A DNA stretch of 64,000 nucleotides from Fimbriimonadia bacterium (GTDB lineage: Bacteria; Armatimonadota; Fimbriimonadia; Fimbriimonadales; Fimbriimonadaceae): NCBI GenBank assembly GCA_030427425.1, contig JAUICQ010000004.1, forward strand, positions 1 to 64,000, written 5' to 3'. The notes under the pieces are model-generated. The model did no database searches and was not told where the DNA came from. It worked only from the letters and a program-made list of their open reading frames with translations. How positions within the stretch are numbered: position 1 is the first letter of the stretch; each line of letters opens with the position of its first letter. Positions 35,884-45,390 of the stretch are shown piece by piece. The position numbers were made by a program, and so were the translations under genes.

Positions 35884-36627
35884 TCAATTTTTCTCAGATA
35901 GAGAAACAGGGCGCACCATATGAGTACTGGTGGTATTGCTGCTGTAAGGTTCCAAGTTTCTAGTTGCATTTTCTTCTTTCTCCTTTTCAAATAATAATAC
36001 TCTGTATTTTAGACTAAATAGCTTGTAGCAAGTGATAAATATAGTGCTACCTACAAACAGTAGTGTGAATGTATAATTTTTATCAAATAGTCCCTGTTGA
36101 ATGGTCTGCGATGGATGGAACGAGTTCTGCATAACCTGAGTGAGTCTGGGATATACAAATACAAGGAACAATCCGATTGGTAATGTAGCGATATTATAGC
36201 TGGCTAATATTCTGCCTCTAGAGTTGCTATTCGATAATCCTGCTTGCAGTGTTAAGCTTGCTGTGAATAGAAAGAGTAACATTAGGTAGGAGGTCTGCCT
36301 GGCGTCCCATTGCCACCATGCTCCCCACTGAACTCTAGAAAACAGCATGCCAGTAATCATTGTGAGGGATGCCATAAGGCTAGCCATCTCCATACTGAGG
36401 CTCATCTTTATTTCGTTAGAATCATTTTTGTTCTGTAGATATTTGTAGGCGAAATATCCACACCGTAAGTGGAAGATAACGCTTATAATAGCACAAGGTA
36501 GATGCCAGAAAATAATTCTTGCTAAACTTGGATACTGAAACTGATTTGCTCCAGGTGCCATAAAGCTGGCAATGATAGCTGCTATCATCATCAATCCGAT
36601 GAAAATACTGCTAAAATTACGATTCAT
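35884..36627 (-). CDS. ccmC: Heme exporter/handling protein CcmC
   Basis: Membrane protein that loads heme onto CcmE for cytochrome c maturation. Six helices are evident. The tryptophan-rich heme loop is clear (WGAWWQWDARQTS), with a conserved histidine before it (WHLP, H42) and one behind it (SFHPSQ). Length of 247 residues is normal. It follows ccmB after four bases, in the order ccmA-ccmB-ccmC. ccmE, ccmF and ccmH are not in the window. Confidence 0.93.
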   Translation of the reverse strand: MNRNFSSIFIGLMMIAAIIASFMAPGANQFQYPSLARIIFWHLPCAIISVIFHLRCGYFAYKYLQNKNDSNEIKMSLSMEMASLMASLTMITGMLFSRVQWGAWWQWDARQTSYLMLLFLFTASLTLQAGLSNSNSRGRILASYNIATLPIGLFLVFVYPRLTQVMQNSFHPSQTIQQGLFDKNYTFTLLFVGSTIFITCYKLFSLKYRVLLFEKEKEENATRNLEPYSSNTTSTHMVRPVSLSEKN

Positions 36628-36631
36628 ATCA

Positions 36632-37294
36632 TTAATCTACCCTGTAAATAGTTCGAATAAGTATTGGAAACAGGAGAATCGATAAAATAGTAAAGCCAAT
36701 TATTCCTAATAAGTTTTGCCAGAAAACACTATCATATCTATCTATTAAGATAGCTGTTAATAACTGTAGAGAGTAAATAATTTGCGGAATAAGTAGAGGT
36801 AAGGATAAAACACATGAGTATATCCAGGAAGAGTTTAGATTAATAGAGATAAGAGACGTAAAAATAATAACTGCAGAAAAGTTTAAGCATATCAGAAAGA
36901 GAACTAAGCCAGTATACATCCAATTTTGGATATTAGAATTAAGAAATACGTGGAATGCAAACGTAGAACACAGAAGACTGATTGTATTAAGGATTGTGCT
37001 ATAGGCAGTTTTAGCCATGTAAGTGTTCTCGATAGGGGCTAGTTTTTGCAGAAAAAAGAAGGTGCCTCGTTCTTTTTCAATTGTAATAATTCTTGGCATT
37101 AGAGTTAAGGAAAGAAACAATATAAGTAGGAGTAGAAGACTAGCTACCAGATTGTTTGAAATGTTTAAATGGGCCATGCTGTAGCTGATTATAAAAACCA
37201 AGAAAAACGTAAAAAGAAAGGAACTGATAATCCCTTGTTTATTCTTTAGTTCGCAAAGAAATTCTTTATACAGTAGCGCAAAGAGTACGTTCAT
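36632..37294 (-). CDS. ccmB: Heme exporter membrane subunit CcmB
   Basis: Six-helix membrane partner of CcmA and CcmC in the ABC-type system for cytochrome c maturation. The 220-residue protein begins with FALLYKEFLCELKNKQGI and has the typical segment IITIEKERGTFFFLQKLAP. It overlaps ccmA by 29 bases. Sequence conservation is low in this family, so position between ccmA and ccmC adds much of the confidence. Confidence 0.88.
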   Translation of the reverse strand: MNVLFALLYKEFLCELKNKQGIISSFLFTFFLVFIISYSMAHLNISNNLVASLLLLLILFLSLTLMPRIITIEKERGTFFFLQKLAPIENTYMAKTAYSTILNTISLLCSTFAFHVFLNSNIQNWMYTGLVLFLICLNFSAVIIFTSLISINLNSSWIYSCVLSLPLLIPQIIYSLQLLTAILIDRYDSVFWQNLLGIIGFTILSILLFPILIRTIYRVD

Positions 37295-37868
37295 CCAGAT
37301 TAACTATTTTATTTCCCCATTGATATTCTAGATCGTTGTTTGTCGCTAAAATCACGATCCCGATTTTTCTAAAATCTTCTATTATTTCTTGAACCATTTC
37401 CACGCCGTCTTTATCTAGGGAGATGGTGGGTTCGTCTAGGATGAGTATACCATTGCTCAACATGAGTGCAGATATTAGTTTAATTCGATACTTCATTCCT
37501 GTAGAAAGCATACTGTATGGCGTGTTCTGATAGGTGGATAATCCTAATTTCTTGATTAATAATTCTGTATCGACATGAGTGTTGTCTGGATGGATTGTCC
37601 TAATGAGGTGTATATTTTCGTTTAAACTTAATTCAGGATACAGGTGCATTTCAGGAGATAAGTATCCAGATTTCATGGAAGGACTCTCCAAAATAACTTT
37701 TCCTTCAGTAGGAGATTCTAGTTGAGCGAATATCTTTAGTAGTGTAGATTTTCCGATTCCATTCTTTCCAGCAATAATACAGATATCGCCCTTATTCAAT
37801 TGAAAACTGATATGACGGAATATCCAGCTGTTGAGATATTTCATACCTATGTTTTCAACTGTAAGCAT
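37266..37868 (-). CDS. ccmA: Cytochrome c biogenesis ATPase CcmA
   Basis: ABC ATPase of 200 residues, the short length typical of CcmA. Walker A AGKNGIGKSTLLK, signature LSTGMKYRIKL and Walker B GILILDEPTISLD are present. It powers release of heme-loaded CcmE from CcmC. The C-terminus overlaps the ccmB start. The cluster serves the fused cytochrome c of CtaC and other c-type cytochromes. Confidence 0.92.
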   Translation of the reverse strand: MLTVENIGMKYLNSWIFRHISFQLNKGDICIIAGKNGIGKSTLLKIFAQLESPTEGKVILESPSMKSGYLSPEMHLYPELSLNENIHLIRTIHPDNTHVDTELLIKKLGLSTYQNTPYSMLSTGMKYRIKLISALMLSNGILILDEPTISLDKDGVEMVQEIIEDFRKIGIVILATNNDLEYQWGNKIVNLDERTLCATV

Positions 37869-37949
37869 TACATCAGTATATCTAATTTTTATTTTATTCA
37901 GAATAGAAATAGGAAAATGTAGAATACTTCTTGAAGCGCTCCAGCAGTC

Positions 37950-38312
37950 TTATGATGCTCTTTCTGCAATAATGGTTCCTAGAAGATAGGATGCCATACA
38001 TAATATAAAGGTAACAGCTATGTAGGTGATAAACTTTGTAGTACCATCTTTATCGTAAGCTGTAAATGCTTCATTTGTAAAAGTAGAGAACGTTGTTAGA
38101 GCGCCAAGAAATCCTGTTTTTATGAGAGGGAGGTAACAATTATTGGCTGGTATGTATTTTACAACAAAACCCATTATAAAGCAGCCTAGAGCATTAATCA
38201 GTATTATAGGAGTGAAAAGGCTTACAGAGAGAATTGATAGATGTCCCGCCAGAATATGTCTTAGTACAGATCCGAGGGCTCCTCCTATCGCTACTGCAAA
38301 AATATCTTTCAT
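37950..38312 (-). CDS. crcB: Fluoride channel FluC/CrcB
   Basis: Small four-helix membrane protein (120 residues) that forms a dimeric fluoride exporter. Family marks: GGALGSVLRH near the N-terminus, NALGCFIMGF and LGALTTFSTFTNEAF. It starts three bases after the RseP gene stop, so both share a transcript. No fluoride riboswitch is visible, and none could be placed in that gap. Confidence 0.92.
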   Translation of the reverse strand: MKDIFAVAIGGALGSVLRHILAGHLSILSVSLFTPIILINALGCFIMGFVVKYIPANNCYLPLIKTGFLGALTTFSTFTNEAFTAYDKDGTTKFITYIAVTFILCMASYLLGTIIAERAS

Positions 38313-38315
38313 CCT

Positions 38316-39482
38316 TTATCTATTAAACATTCCCGAAGCAATCCGCGAATAATCGTTCCAGAGGCTGCCAGCAAGGATCATAAGAATTAATGCGAATCCG
38401 GCTGTTGCGATGTAATTTTGCATTTTAAAGCTGAGTCTTTTTCCGCCCCGCAGCAGCTCTGTGAAAGCTACTACCATCTGACCCCCGTCTAACGGGAAAA
38501 TAGGCAGCAGATTAAAGTATCCAAGTGAAAGACTAAGCATGCCGCTAAAGTTTATCATAGCAGCAATACCCTGCTGAGTAGCTTTATGGGTTACAGCTGC
38601 GATGGTTCCAATCCCACCTAAGTTCTCTTTAGCCTTGGTGAAGGATGTAAATATTTTTATAAACGCATATCCTGTGCCGATAGTGATTCTGCCAGCAATA
38701 GAAGTGGCTTCCAGAACTGATATAGATTCTTTCTGGATGTTGCATATAGCACCTATTTTCCCCTGAACTTTTAATTCTTCTGTGGGCATCAGATTGGGTG
38801 AAAGTACACTGGTCGGGGAGGTGTCTTTAATTGGGGTGATGGTGCTTTGGATTAATTTCCCATCTCTTTCTATTGTTAAGTTAAGTTCTTTTTCAGCATT
38901 TTCTCTGGCAACTTGAATAATATCAAAAAATGTATTTACCTTTACGTTATTGATGGAAACAATTTTGTCACCAATTTCTAGTCCTGCTTTTACTGCTGCA
39001 CCATCTTGATAGAGAGATCCGATTATGGGTTTGTTGGTTGGCTTATCTATACCTTGTGAGTAATAATAGCCTGTAATGATAAGAAAACCGAATAAAATGC
39101 TGAAGAGGGGTCCGGCAAAAAGTACAAAGAGTCTTGCAGAAGGAGATTTGCTGTAAAATCCTTTTTCAATATTCACTTCACTTCCATCTTCCATGGGTTC
39201 CGATCCTGAAATTTTAACGAATCCTCCCAATGGCCAAGCTCTTACTGTGAATTTAGTCCCATCTCTCTCCGCAACTGTAAAGGACGGCTGACCTATGCCC
39301 ACGGCGAATTCTTCTACCTTCATCCCGCATCTCTTGGCAGCTAAATAATGGCCTAGCTCATGTGCAATTACCAATGCAGCTAACATAAGTATAAAACTGA
39401 TGATGGAAGGTAAATAATACAGTGCATTTTGAGAGAAGAAAATTATAGATTCCATAACATTATCTAGTGTACTCTTTTTCAT
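38316..39482 (-). CDS. rseP: Site-2 membrane metalloprotease RseP
   Basis: Intramembrane zinc protease that cleaves anti-sigma factors and leftover signal peptides. The zinc motif HELGH is at 41-45, a PDZ domain lies at about 125-205 (GAAVKAGLEIGDKIVSIN), and the second metal motif is NLLPIFPLDGGQ near 320. Length of 388 residues with one PDZ domain matches the single-PDZ forms rather than the two-PDZ E. coli enzyme. A second ATG at 39455 is possible. First gene of a run leading to crcB and ccmABC. Confidence 0.93.
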   Translation of the reverse strand: MKKSTLDNVMESIIFFSQNALYYLPSIISFILMLAALVIAHELGHYLAAKRCGMKVEEFAVGIGQPSFTVAERDGTKFTVRAWPLGGFVKISGSEPMEDGSEVNIEKGFYSKSPSARLFVLFAGPLFSILFGFLIITGYYYSQGIDKPTNKPIIGSLYQDGAAVKAGLEIGDKIVSINNVKVNTFFDIIQVARENAEKELNLTIERDGKLIQSTITPIKDTSPTSVLSPNLMPTEELKVQGKIGAICNIQKESISVLEATSIAGRITIGTGYAFIKIFTSFTKAKENLGGIGTIAAVTHKATQQGIAAMINFSGMLSLSLGYFNLLPIFPLDGGQMVVAFTELLRGGKRLSFKMQNYIATAGFALILMILAGSLWNDYSRIASGMFNR

Positions 39483-39607
39483 ACTCTATTATTTATAATA
39501 AAATTGAAAAAAAGTTTTAGAAAGGGAGTGATTCTCAAGAAAAAAAAAGCCAAAAATAATAATATATAGATACGGGGTCTGTATTAATCATGTAAAGGGG
39601 AGATAAA

Positions 39608-40903
39608 ATGTTGAGAGGTACTAGAAATAAACTAAATATGATTTTATTTGTTTCTATTATTGCCTGTCTCTTTTTATTAAATCAGTTCAACCTGGTCTCT
39701 AATAAGTTAGTGTCGATAACTCCTGGAACGCTTTTTTCTGCTTGGCTAGAGAATGAAAATAGTAAAATAAGCAAAATGTCTAAGTGGCTTGTTTACAAAG
39801 TAGTAGATGATAAGGATATCAGTACCGATGCTAGTAGCTCTGGTTTCTGGATGAATTTAAATCAGGGTAAAGTAGCTGGAAGGCATGTGGCCATCATTCT
39901 ACACGGATTTGGTAACGGGGCGGCTAAGCGCTTAGATATCGCCAACTTAATCTATAACCTGGATGCAGGAGATAAGAGAAAGTATTATGATACGATATTA
40001 GCTTTTGAGTATCATTCTGTAGCGTCTATCAAAAATATAGCAAAGGAGTTTGTTCGCGAACTGAAAACCAGGATCGATCCGGATGCTGTTATAGATCTAT
40101 ATGGACACAGTATGGGCGGACTGGTGGCAAGATGGTCGGCAGAGAAGTTGGATATCGGTCATTCCGTGGATAGGATAGTATCGTTCTGCACTCCGCATCA
40201 GGGCATACCAATCCATATGAAGTTGTTTGGGATGAGAATGGCTTATTTTGCATCAAGCATGATTGCTCCGTTATGTAATGCTTTAAAGTTTGAATTTAAT
40301 CTGCCTCATTCTGATAATGTAGCATCTGGCATATCACTGATGAGTGGGAAGTTTTTTCAAAATTGGGATCTGTTTACTTATCTTAGAAAAGATCACTGTT
40401 GTGCAATGTTTGATGTAAACACTGAAAGTGTAGGGAAGAATCCATCTCGCTTTTTAACGGAATTAAATGATACAAATACTAGCAACTATGATTATACGAA
40501 AAATACCTCTTACTTAACTATTGCTGGAACATCATTGCATACGCCAGGGCATAGGGTAATGGATGCACTCTTTTTTAAACCATGGGGCATAAACAATGAT
40601 GGGATGGTTCCTGTTAATAGTGCGCATATTCGGAATAGTGATGCACTTAATGAGGAAGAGTGTTTAACGAATAATTATTTTAATATTGTATTGCCAGTGC
40701 GACACGGATTAGTTTACAGTGAAAACACTCCGATAGACAAATTCCAGGGACTGAAAGGAATACTGGCTATAATAATGAAGGATACCAAGAATGATTTTAG
40801 AAACAGTAGAAAAAGTTACATTGCCAAAAAGAGTGTAAAGCGTACCGTTTCTGAGTATATTATAAACGAAAATCAGGATCAGGATCTCTTGCCTAGTCTT
40901 TAA
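39608..40903 (+). CDS. Membrane-anchored or secreted lipase (alpha/beta hydrolase)
   Basis: A 431-residue hydrolase. An N-terminal hydrophobic segment (about 13-27) is an uncleaved anchor or signal. The fold begins at AIILHGFGNG. The nucleophile elbow is GHSMGG with S168; a likely acid is D in NNDGMVPVNS and the histidine in PVRHGLVY. This order and the long insert after SFCTPHQG resemble triacylglycerol lipases and PGAP1-like esterases. Substrate is unknown; host lipids are plausible for an intracellular bacterium. A GGGGAGAT site lies just before the ATG. Confidence 0.85.
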   Translation: MLRGTRNKLNMILFVSIIACLFLLNQFNLVSNKLVSITPGTLFSAWLENENSKISKMSKWLVYKVVDDKDISTDASSSGFWMNLNQGKVAGRHVAIILHGFGNGAAKRLDIANLIYNLDAGDKRKYYDTILAFEYHSVASIKNIAKEFVRELKTRIDPDAVIDLYGHSMGGLVARWSAEKLDIGHSVDRIVSFCTPHQGIPIHMKLFGMRMAYFASSMIAPLCNALKFEFNLPHSDNVASGISLMSGKFFQNWDLFTYLRKDHCCAMFDVNTESVGKNPSRFLTELNDTNTSNYDYTKNTSYLTIAGTSLHTPGHRVMDALFFKPWGINNDGMVPVNSAHIRNSDALNEEECLTNNYFNIVLPVRHGLVYSENTPIDKFQGLKGILAIIMKDTKNDFRNSRKSYIAKKSVKRTVSEYIINENQDQDLLPSL

Positions 40904-41015
40904 AGATTTCCAGTTCTAGTAGGTAGCATTAGAATAGAGTGGATGTAGTGTCTGCTATTAGTTTTACTGCATCTATATCGTTTTGCAATCCTCCAGTCGT
41001 GTTCTTGAGAAAGTA

Positions 41016-41044
41016 TTGATTTACCTTATTCTACATTGTATAAT
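41016..41044 (+). promoter_or_regulatory. Promoter of the atp operon
   Basis: TTGATT (41016-41021) and TATAAT (41039-41044) with the optimal 17-base spacing, 56 bases before the first gene of the ATP synthase cluster. Confidence 0.7.
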
Positions 41045-41099
41045 CAAATTTTTATATTAATGTGCTGAATTATTCGTGATAAAGGATAAACTATAGTCA

Positions 41100-41408
41100 A
41101 TGCAGATAATATTTGGTTTTATATTGGGTGGTGTAGTAGCTGGTCTGTTGGTTGGCAGCACTCAGATGTCACTAACAAGGATGCGTACATACATCATTAG
41201 CAAGCAAGGTGGTGTGCCTGCGATGTCTAGGGTGAGGTTTGTTCTATTTTTAATTTTGGCTAAGCTGCCTATTATGATTGGTGGAGCATACTTATCCACT
41301 CTTCTTGAAACAAATGCATTTTACGCATTCCTGTTTGGTTTAACCCTCGTGTACTTCCTGATGATAGGGTATGTATTTTTAAAAGCAAGGCAGGCTATAA
41401 AAAAATAG
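41100..41408 (+). CDS. AtpI-like ATP synthase accessory membrane protein
   Basis: A 102-residue hydrophobic protein with three to four helices (about 3-20, 45-62 and 70-95), directly ahead of atpB by 7 bases. Size, topology and place match subunit I (AtpI/AtpR-like), a non-structural factor that helps c-ring assembly or magnesium uptake. The sequence is too variable for a match by eye, so the call depends mainly on position. Confidence 0.65.
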   Translation: MQIIFGFILGGVVAGLLVGSTQMSLTRMRTYIISKQGGVPAMSRVRFVLFLILAKLPIMIGGAYLSTLLETNAFYAFLFGLTLVYFLMIGYVFLKARQAIKK

Positions 41409-41415
41409 GAGATTT

Positions 41416-42192
41416 ATGAAAGATATAGTTCAAGCTTCAATATTAGCATCAACTGGTGGTGGAGATCATAATGGTCTAGGTTGGTATATATTTGTTTATT
41501 CTGGAATTGTAATGGCAAGTATTCTCTTGTTTGCAATGTTTTCTAGAAGAGATATGGGAAAACCTATCCCTAAAAATATTTTTACTAAGTTGGCTGAGCA
41601 CTTGTATGTATTTGTAGAGAACATGTGTTTATCCATTATCGGTTCTCATGGTAGAAAGTACATCAGTTTTGTGATGTCTCTCTGGTTGATTATTTTTACA
41701 TGTAACGTTTTTGGGTTAATCTTGCCTCATACTCCGACTGCCGAGCTGAGTTTAAACCTGTCATTGTCTATAATAACGATGCTCTATGTGCAGTGGGAAG
41801 GAATTAAGACACATGGATTTCTGGGTCATATTAAACATTTTGCCGGACCCAAATTGGCCTGGTTTTTAGCTATGTTTATAACCCCGATACTGTTTACTAT
41901 CGAATTAGTTAGTGAATTTATGAAGGTGTTATCCTTAGCATTGAGGTTGTATAGTAACATCGAAGGCGGTCATAAAGTGGTTCATACGTTGAACGATCTT
42001 GTAATGGATGGTAGATGGCCGGTTGGTGGTGTACTGATTGTAATTAAATTCTTATCATGTGTCATACAAGCTTTGGTGTTTACTATTTTAACATGTGTGT
42101 ACTTATCAATAGTGACTCATAAGCATTCTAATGAAAAAGAAGGTAATGAGAATCTGAGTGATTCTGGCAAGAAAAAGGCTGTCAAAGCATAA
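41416..42192 (+). CDS. atpB: F-type ATP synthase subunit a
   Basis: Stator membrane subunit forming the proton half-channels. The essential arginine is in LALRLYSNIEGGH; TPTAELSLNLSL and VQWEGIKTHG are the helix segments ahead of it. Length of 258 residues is normal. The segment GFLGHIKHFAGPK is a form seen outside Alphaproteobacteria as far as I recall, in line with the unusual operon order. A short ribosome site (aggag) precedes the ATG. Confidence 0.94.
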   Translation: MKDIVQASILASTGGGDHNGLGWYIFVYSGIVMASILLFAMFSRRDMGKPIPKNIFTKLAEHLYVFVENMCLSIIGSHGRKYISFVMSLWLIIFTCNVFGLILPHTPTAELSLNLSLSIITMLYVQWEGIKTHGFLGHIKHFAGPKLAWFLAMFITPILFTIELVSEFMKVLSLALRLYSNIEGGHKVVHTLNDLVMDGRWPVGGVLIVIKFLSCVIQALVFTILTCVYLSIVTHKHSNEKEGNENLSDSGKKKAVKA

Positions 42193-42277
42193 AATAGGGA
42201 TCTACCTGGAGAATTTGCGGTTTAAGGTTGTAAAGGTAGCCTAGTTAGTTTTATAATAGAGTAAAACGGAGTAAAAA

Positions 42278-42580
42278 ATGTTAGATGTTTCAACAATAGC
42301 AATAGGTGTTGGTTTAGGGGTAGGGATAGCTGCTCTAGGTGTAGGGATTGGACAAGGTTTAGCTGCAAATGCTGGATTAGCTGGAATGGCTAGACAACCC
42401 GAGTCGTCCGGGAAAATACAGACAGGTATGCTAATAGCTTTAGCCTTTATTGAATTAGTGTTCCTTCTTACTTTTGTAGTGGCTCTTATGTTGGTTGGTA
42501 AGCTACCAAATTACGAAGATGCTAGACAGAATGATAAGTTGACAGCTGTAGTTGTGCAGAGTGCTGAAAGGAATCATTAA
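42278..42580 (+). CDS. atpE: F-type ATP synthase subunit c
   Basis: Rotor-ring protein with two helices: a glycine-rich first helix (GVGLGVGIAALGVGIG) and a second with the ion-binding glutamate E59 in ALAFIELVFLL. The loop RQPE between them is standard. Helix 2 lacks the Ser/Thr neighbours of sodium-binding rings, so proton use is likely. At 100 residues it is longer than most because of a polar C-terminal tail of about 20 residues. Confidence 0.95.
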   Translation: MLDVSTIAIGVGLGVGIAALGVGIGQGLAANAGLAGMARQPESSGKIQTGMLIALAFIELVFLLTFVVALMLVGKLPNYEDARQNDKLTAVVVQSAERNH

Positions 42581-42609
42581 GTTTCATTAGGTAAGCAGGG
42601 AGTCTATTT

Positions 42610-43233
42610 ATGAATTTAAATGGTGCCAATAGAAAGAAAGAAGTGCAGGAAGTTCCTTTTTGGATATTCTGGCTAGTAGGCGGTGCTTTAATCTATATAG
42701 GTGCCGTGCCATTATACGATGTAGATCTCCCTCTTTTGCAAGGTATAGAATTACATATAGGTAAAATTGTTGCTAACATAGGAGTAGTGGTAGCTTTTAT
42801 TCAGCTGCTAGATAAGTTTTTCTATGCTCCATTATCAGCGTCTATCCAGCAGCGGACTATAGATCTTGAACGAACTTACAACGAAGCTGATAATTTAAAG
42901 CGTGAGATGGTGCGTGTTAAAAACGATTACGATGTGCGTTTGGCCGCAGCAGAAGCAAAGGCTAGAGATGAGATTCAGGCCTATATCAGGGAAGCCCAGG
43001 TGCTTAGGAAGCAACTAATAGATGAGGCCTCTGAAAAAGCATCTGAGATGGTAAAACAGGCTCAAGCGCAGATAGAATCTGAAAAAGACTTTGTGAAGAA
43101 TCAGCTACGATTACAAGTTGTTGACATGACGCTTGCTGCTACAGAGAAGATTATCGGTGAGAATATTGATGATAAGAAGAATCGTAAACTAATAGAGCAG
43201 TTTATTGACGAGCTTGATGTTGTCTACAATTAA
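42610..43233 (+). CDS. atpF: F-type ATP synthase subunit b
   Basis: Peripheral-stalk protein: a membrane segment at about 50-68 (IVANIGVVVAFIQLL), FFYAPLSASIQQRT, then a long charged coiled coil to the C-terminus. Unlike E. coli subunit b, it has an extra N-terminal region with another hydrophobic stretch (17-37), giving 207 residues. Only one b gene is present, where many Alphaproteobacteria have b and b'. Placed between c and delta. Confidence 0.9.
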   Translation: MNLNGANRKKEVQEVPFWIFWLVGGALIYIGAVPLYDVDLPLLQGIELHIGKIVANIGVVVAFIQLLDKFFYAPLSASIQQRTIDLERTYNEADNLKREMVRVKNDYDVRLAAAEAKARDEIQAYIREAQVLRKQLIDEASEKASEMVKQAQAQIESEKDFVKNQLRLQVVDMTLAATEKIIGENIDDKKNRKLIEQFIDELDVVYN

Positions 43234-43246
43234 GAGGTTATTTTAA

Positions 43247-43807
43247 ATGAAAAGAGAGAAGTTTTCCGCAAGTTTATCTCGAAGATATGCAAAAGCTCTG
43301 TTAAATGTTTCTCTGAAAAATAAAATTGAGGACAAAATAGAAGAAGAGCTCTGTATGTTAAGTAATCTCATACAGAATAATAAAAAATTTGCGAATCTAC
43401 TAACCAGTCCTATAGTTTCTAGGGATGAAAAAATCCATTTTGTAGAGAATGTTCTCAAGTTTGGATTCCATCCTGTAACTATCCAGTTTGTTAAATTGCT
43501 GCTATTGAAGAGAAGAGAGTATGGTTTAGTGGATGTGCAGTTAGAATATTCACATCAACTTATTTTGAACAAAAAATACCTCCATATACAAGTTAAAACA
43601 ACGATAGAACTCTCTGCAAAACATAAATCAAACTTAGAGAAAAAAGTAGAAGCAGTAAGTGGGAAAAAAGTCTTTGCAGAATATCAGATAGATCCTTATA
43701 TTATTGGCGGTATTCAAGTAAGATATGAGGATTTTATTCATGGGGGGAGCGTTAGAGATGCTCTCTTTAGAATGAAAGAGCTTTGGATGAAAGATTTAGT
43801 TAAATAA
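43247..43807 (+). CDS. atpH: F-type ATP synthase subunit delta
   Basis: Links the b stalk to the top of the alpha3beta3 head. The 186-residue protein starts SLSRRYAKALLNVS and ends with the conserved IIGGIQVRYEDFIHGGSVRDAL block. It begins 13 bases after atpF and ends 23 bases before atpA, inside the operon. Confident. Confidence 0.94.
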   Translation: MKREKFSASLSRRYAKALLNVSLKNKIEDKIEEELCMLSNLIQNNKKFANLLTSPIVSRDEKIHFVENVLKFGFHPVTIQFVKLLLLKRREYGLVDVQLEYSHQLILNKKYLHIQVKTTIELSAKHKSNLEKKVEAVSGKKVFAEYQIDPYIIGGIQVRYEDFIHGGSVRDALFRMKELWMKDLVK

Positions 43808-43830
43808 TGAATACTAAGAAAGGAAATTAA

Positions 43831-45369
43831 ATGGCGATACTACCAGAAGAAATTACAACAATTCTAGAAAAAGAGCTTGAAAAGTTTAGCGATCTCCCTA
43901 ATGTGGGTCATGCAGGTACAGTATTACAGGTAGGAGATGGTATTGCACGTGTTCACGGACTCCCGGACTGTCAGATGGGAGAGGTTCTAGAGTTTCCTAA
44001 TGGTGTTACAGGGATAGCGCTTAACTTAGAGGAAGATAGTGTAAGTGCGGTAATTATTGGGGATGATACTCTTGTCAAAGAGGGAGATGCAGTTAGAGAA
44101 ACTGAAAAAATCATTGAAGTTCCAGTAGGTAAAGCGCTTTTAGGAAGGGTAGTAAATCCGATGGGTAAGCCGCTAGATAATGGTGGAGCTGTCCATGCAT
44201 CAGAATTTTATAAATTAGAGAGTGTTGCACCAGGTGTAGTAGAAAGGCAGCCTGTTAAAGAGCCTTTACAGACAGGGATTAAGGCGGTAGATGCTATGAT
44301 CCCGATTGGTAGAGGTCAGAGAGAATTAGTTATTGGTGATAGGCAGACTGGAAAGACTGCATTATGTATTGATACGATAATAAATCAGAAGCACACTCAT
44401 GAGCCAGGTGGGAATCCTGTTTACTGTATATACGTAGCAGTGGGTCAGAAAATGTCTACAGTTGCAAGAGTAGTAGAAACTTTGCGAGAGAATGGTGCTC
44501 TGGATTATACGATTGTTGTAGCATCAGCCGCTTCCGATTCTAATACTCTACAGTATATTGCTCCTTTTGCTGGTTGTGCGATGGGTGAATACTTCAGAAA
44601 TAATGGGATGCATGCGCTAGTTGTGTATGATGACCTATCCAAGCATGCGCAAGCTTACAGAGCATTATCCCTACTATTAAGAAGACCTCCTGGAAGGGAA
44701 GCGTATCCTGGTGATGTTTTCTATTTACATAGTAGATTGCTAGAAAGAGCAGCTAAGCTTAGTGACGATCTAGGAGGTGGTTCTTTAACAGCACTCCCGA
44801 TTATTGAAACCCAATCGGGTGACGTTTCTGCTTATATCCCTACGAATGTTATTTCGATTACAGATGGTCAGATATACTTAGAACCGGATCTTTTCTTTGC
44901 TGGTGTAAGACCTGCTATTAACGTTGGTATTTCGGTAAGTAGGGTAGGTGGATCGGCTCAGATTAAGGCGATGAAGAAGGTTGCTGGTAAGTTAAAGCTG
45001 GAGATGGCGCAGTATAGAGAAGTACAGGCTTTTGCTCAGTTTGCAAGTGATCTAGATAAAACCACTCAACATCAGCTTAAAAGAGGTGGAAAGCTTACTG
45101 AGGTTTTAAAACAGGGATTAGCTACACCTTATTCAGTTGAAGACGAGGTGATTGTTATATTTGCAGCAACCAATGGACTATTCGATGAAGTAAGATCGGA
45201 TGAAGTTGCGGATGCCGAGAAAGGTCTTCTAGAGTTTATTCATAAGAATTATCCAGATGTTCCAGAATTAATACGAACATCAAAAGAACTATCTTCAGAA
45301 GTTGAAGATATGCTTAAAAAAGCTATGAAAAAGTTCTTAGAAGAGATGGATAATAATAAGCAGAAATAA
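43831..45369 (+). CDS. atpA: F-type ATP synthase subunit alpha
   Basis: Regulatory nucleotide-binding subunit of F1. P-loop GDRQTGKTA with K175, SRVGGSAQ, and [22 protein letters not shown] are all standard. 512 residues, normal length. It lies between delta and gamma. The catalytic beta subunit must be encoded elsewhere, because the genes after gamma are unrelated. Confidence 0.98.
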   Translation: MAILPEEITTILEKELEKFSDLPNVGHAGTVLQVGDGIARVHGLPDCQMGEVLEFPNGVTGIALNLEEDSVSAVIIGDDTLVKEGDAVRETEKIIEVPVGKALLGRVVNPMGKPLDNGGAVHASEFYKLESVAPGVVERQPVKEPLQTGIKAVDAMIPIGRGQRELVIGDRQTGKTALCIDTIINQKHTHEPGGNPVYCIYVAVGQKMSTVARVVETLRENGALDYTIVVASAASDSNTLQYIAPFAGCAMGEYFRNNGMHALVVYDDLSKHAQAYRALSLLLRRPPGREAYPGDVFYLHSRLLERAAKLSDDLGGGSLTALPIIETQSGDVSAYIPTNVISITDGQIYLEPDLFFAGVRPAINVGISVSRVGGSAQIKAMKKVAGKLKLEMAQYREVQAFAQFASDLDKTTQHQLKRGGKLTEVLKQGLATPYSVEDEVIVIFAATNGLFDEVRSDEVADAEKGLLEFIHKNYPDVPELIRTSKELSSEVEDMLKKAMKKFLEEMDNNKQK

Positions 45370-45390
45370 CGTTAAAGGTTTTATTGATAG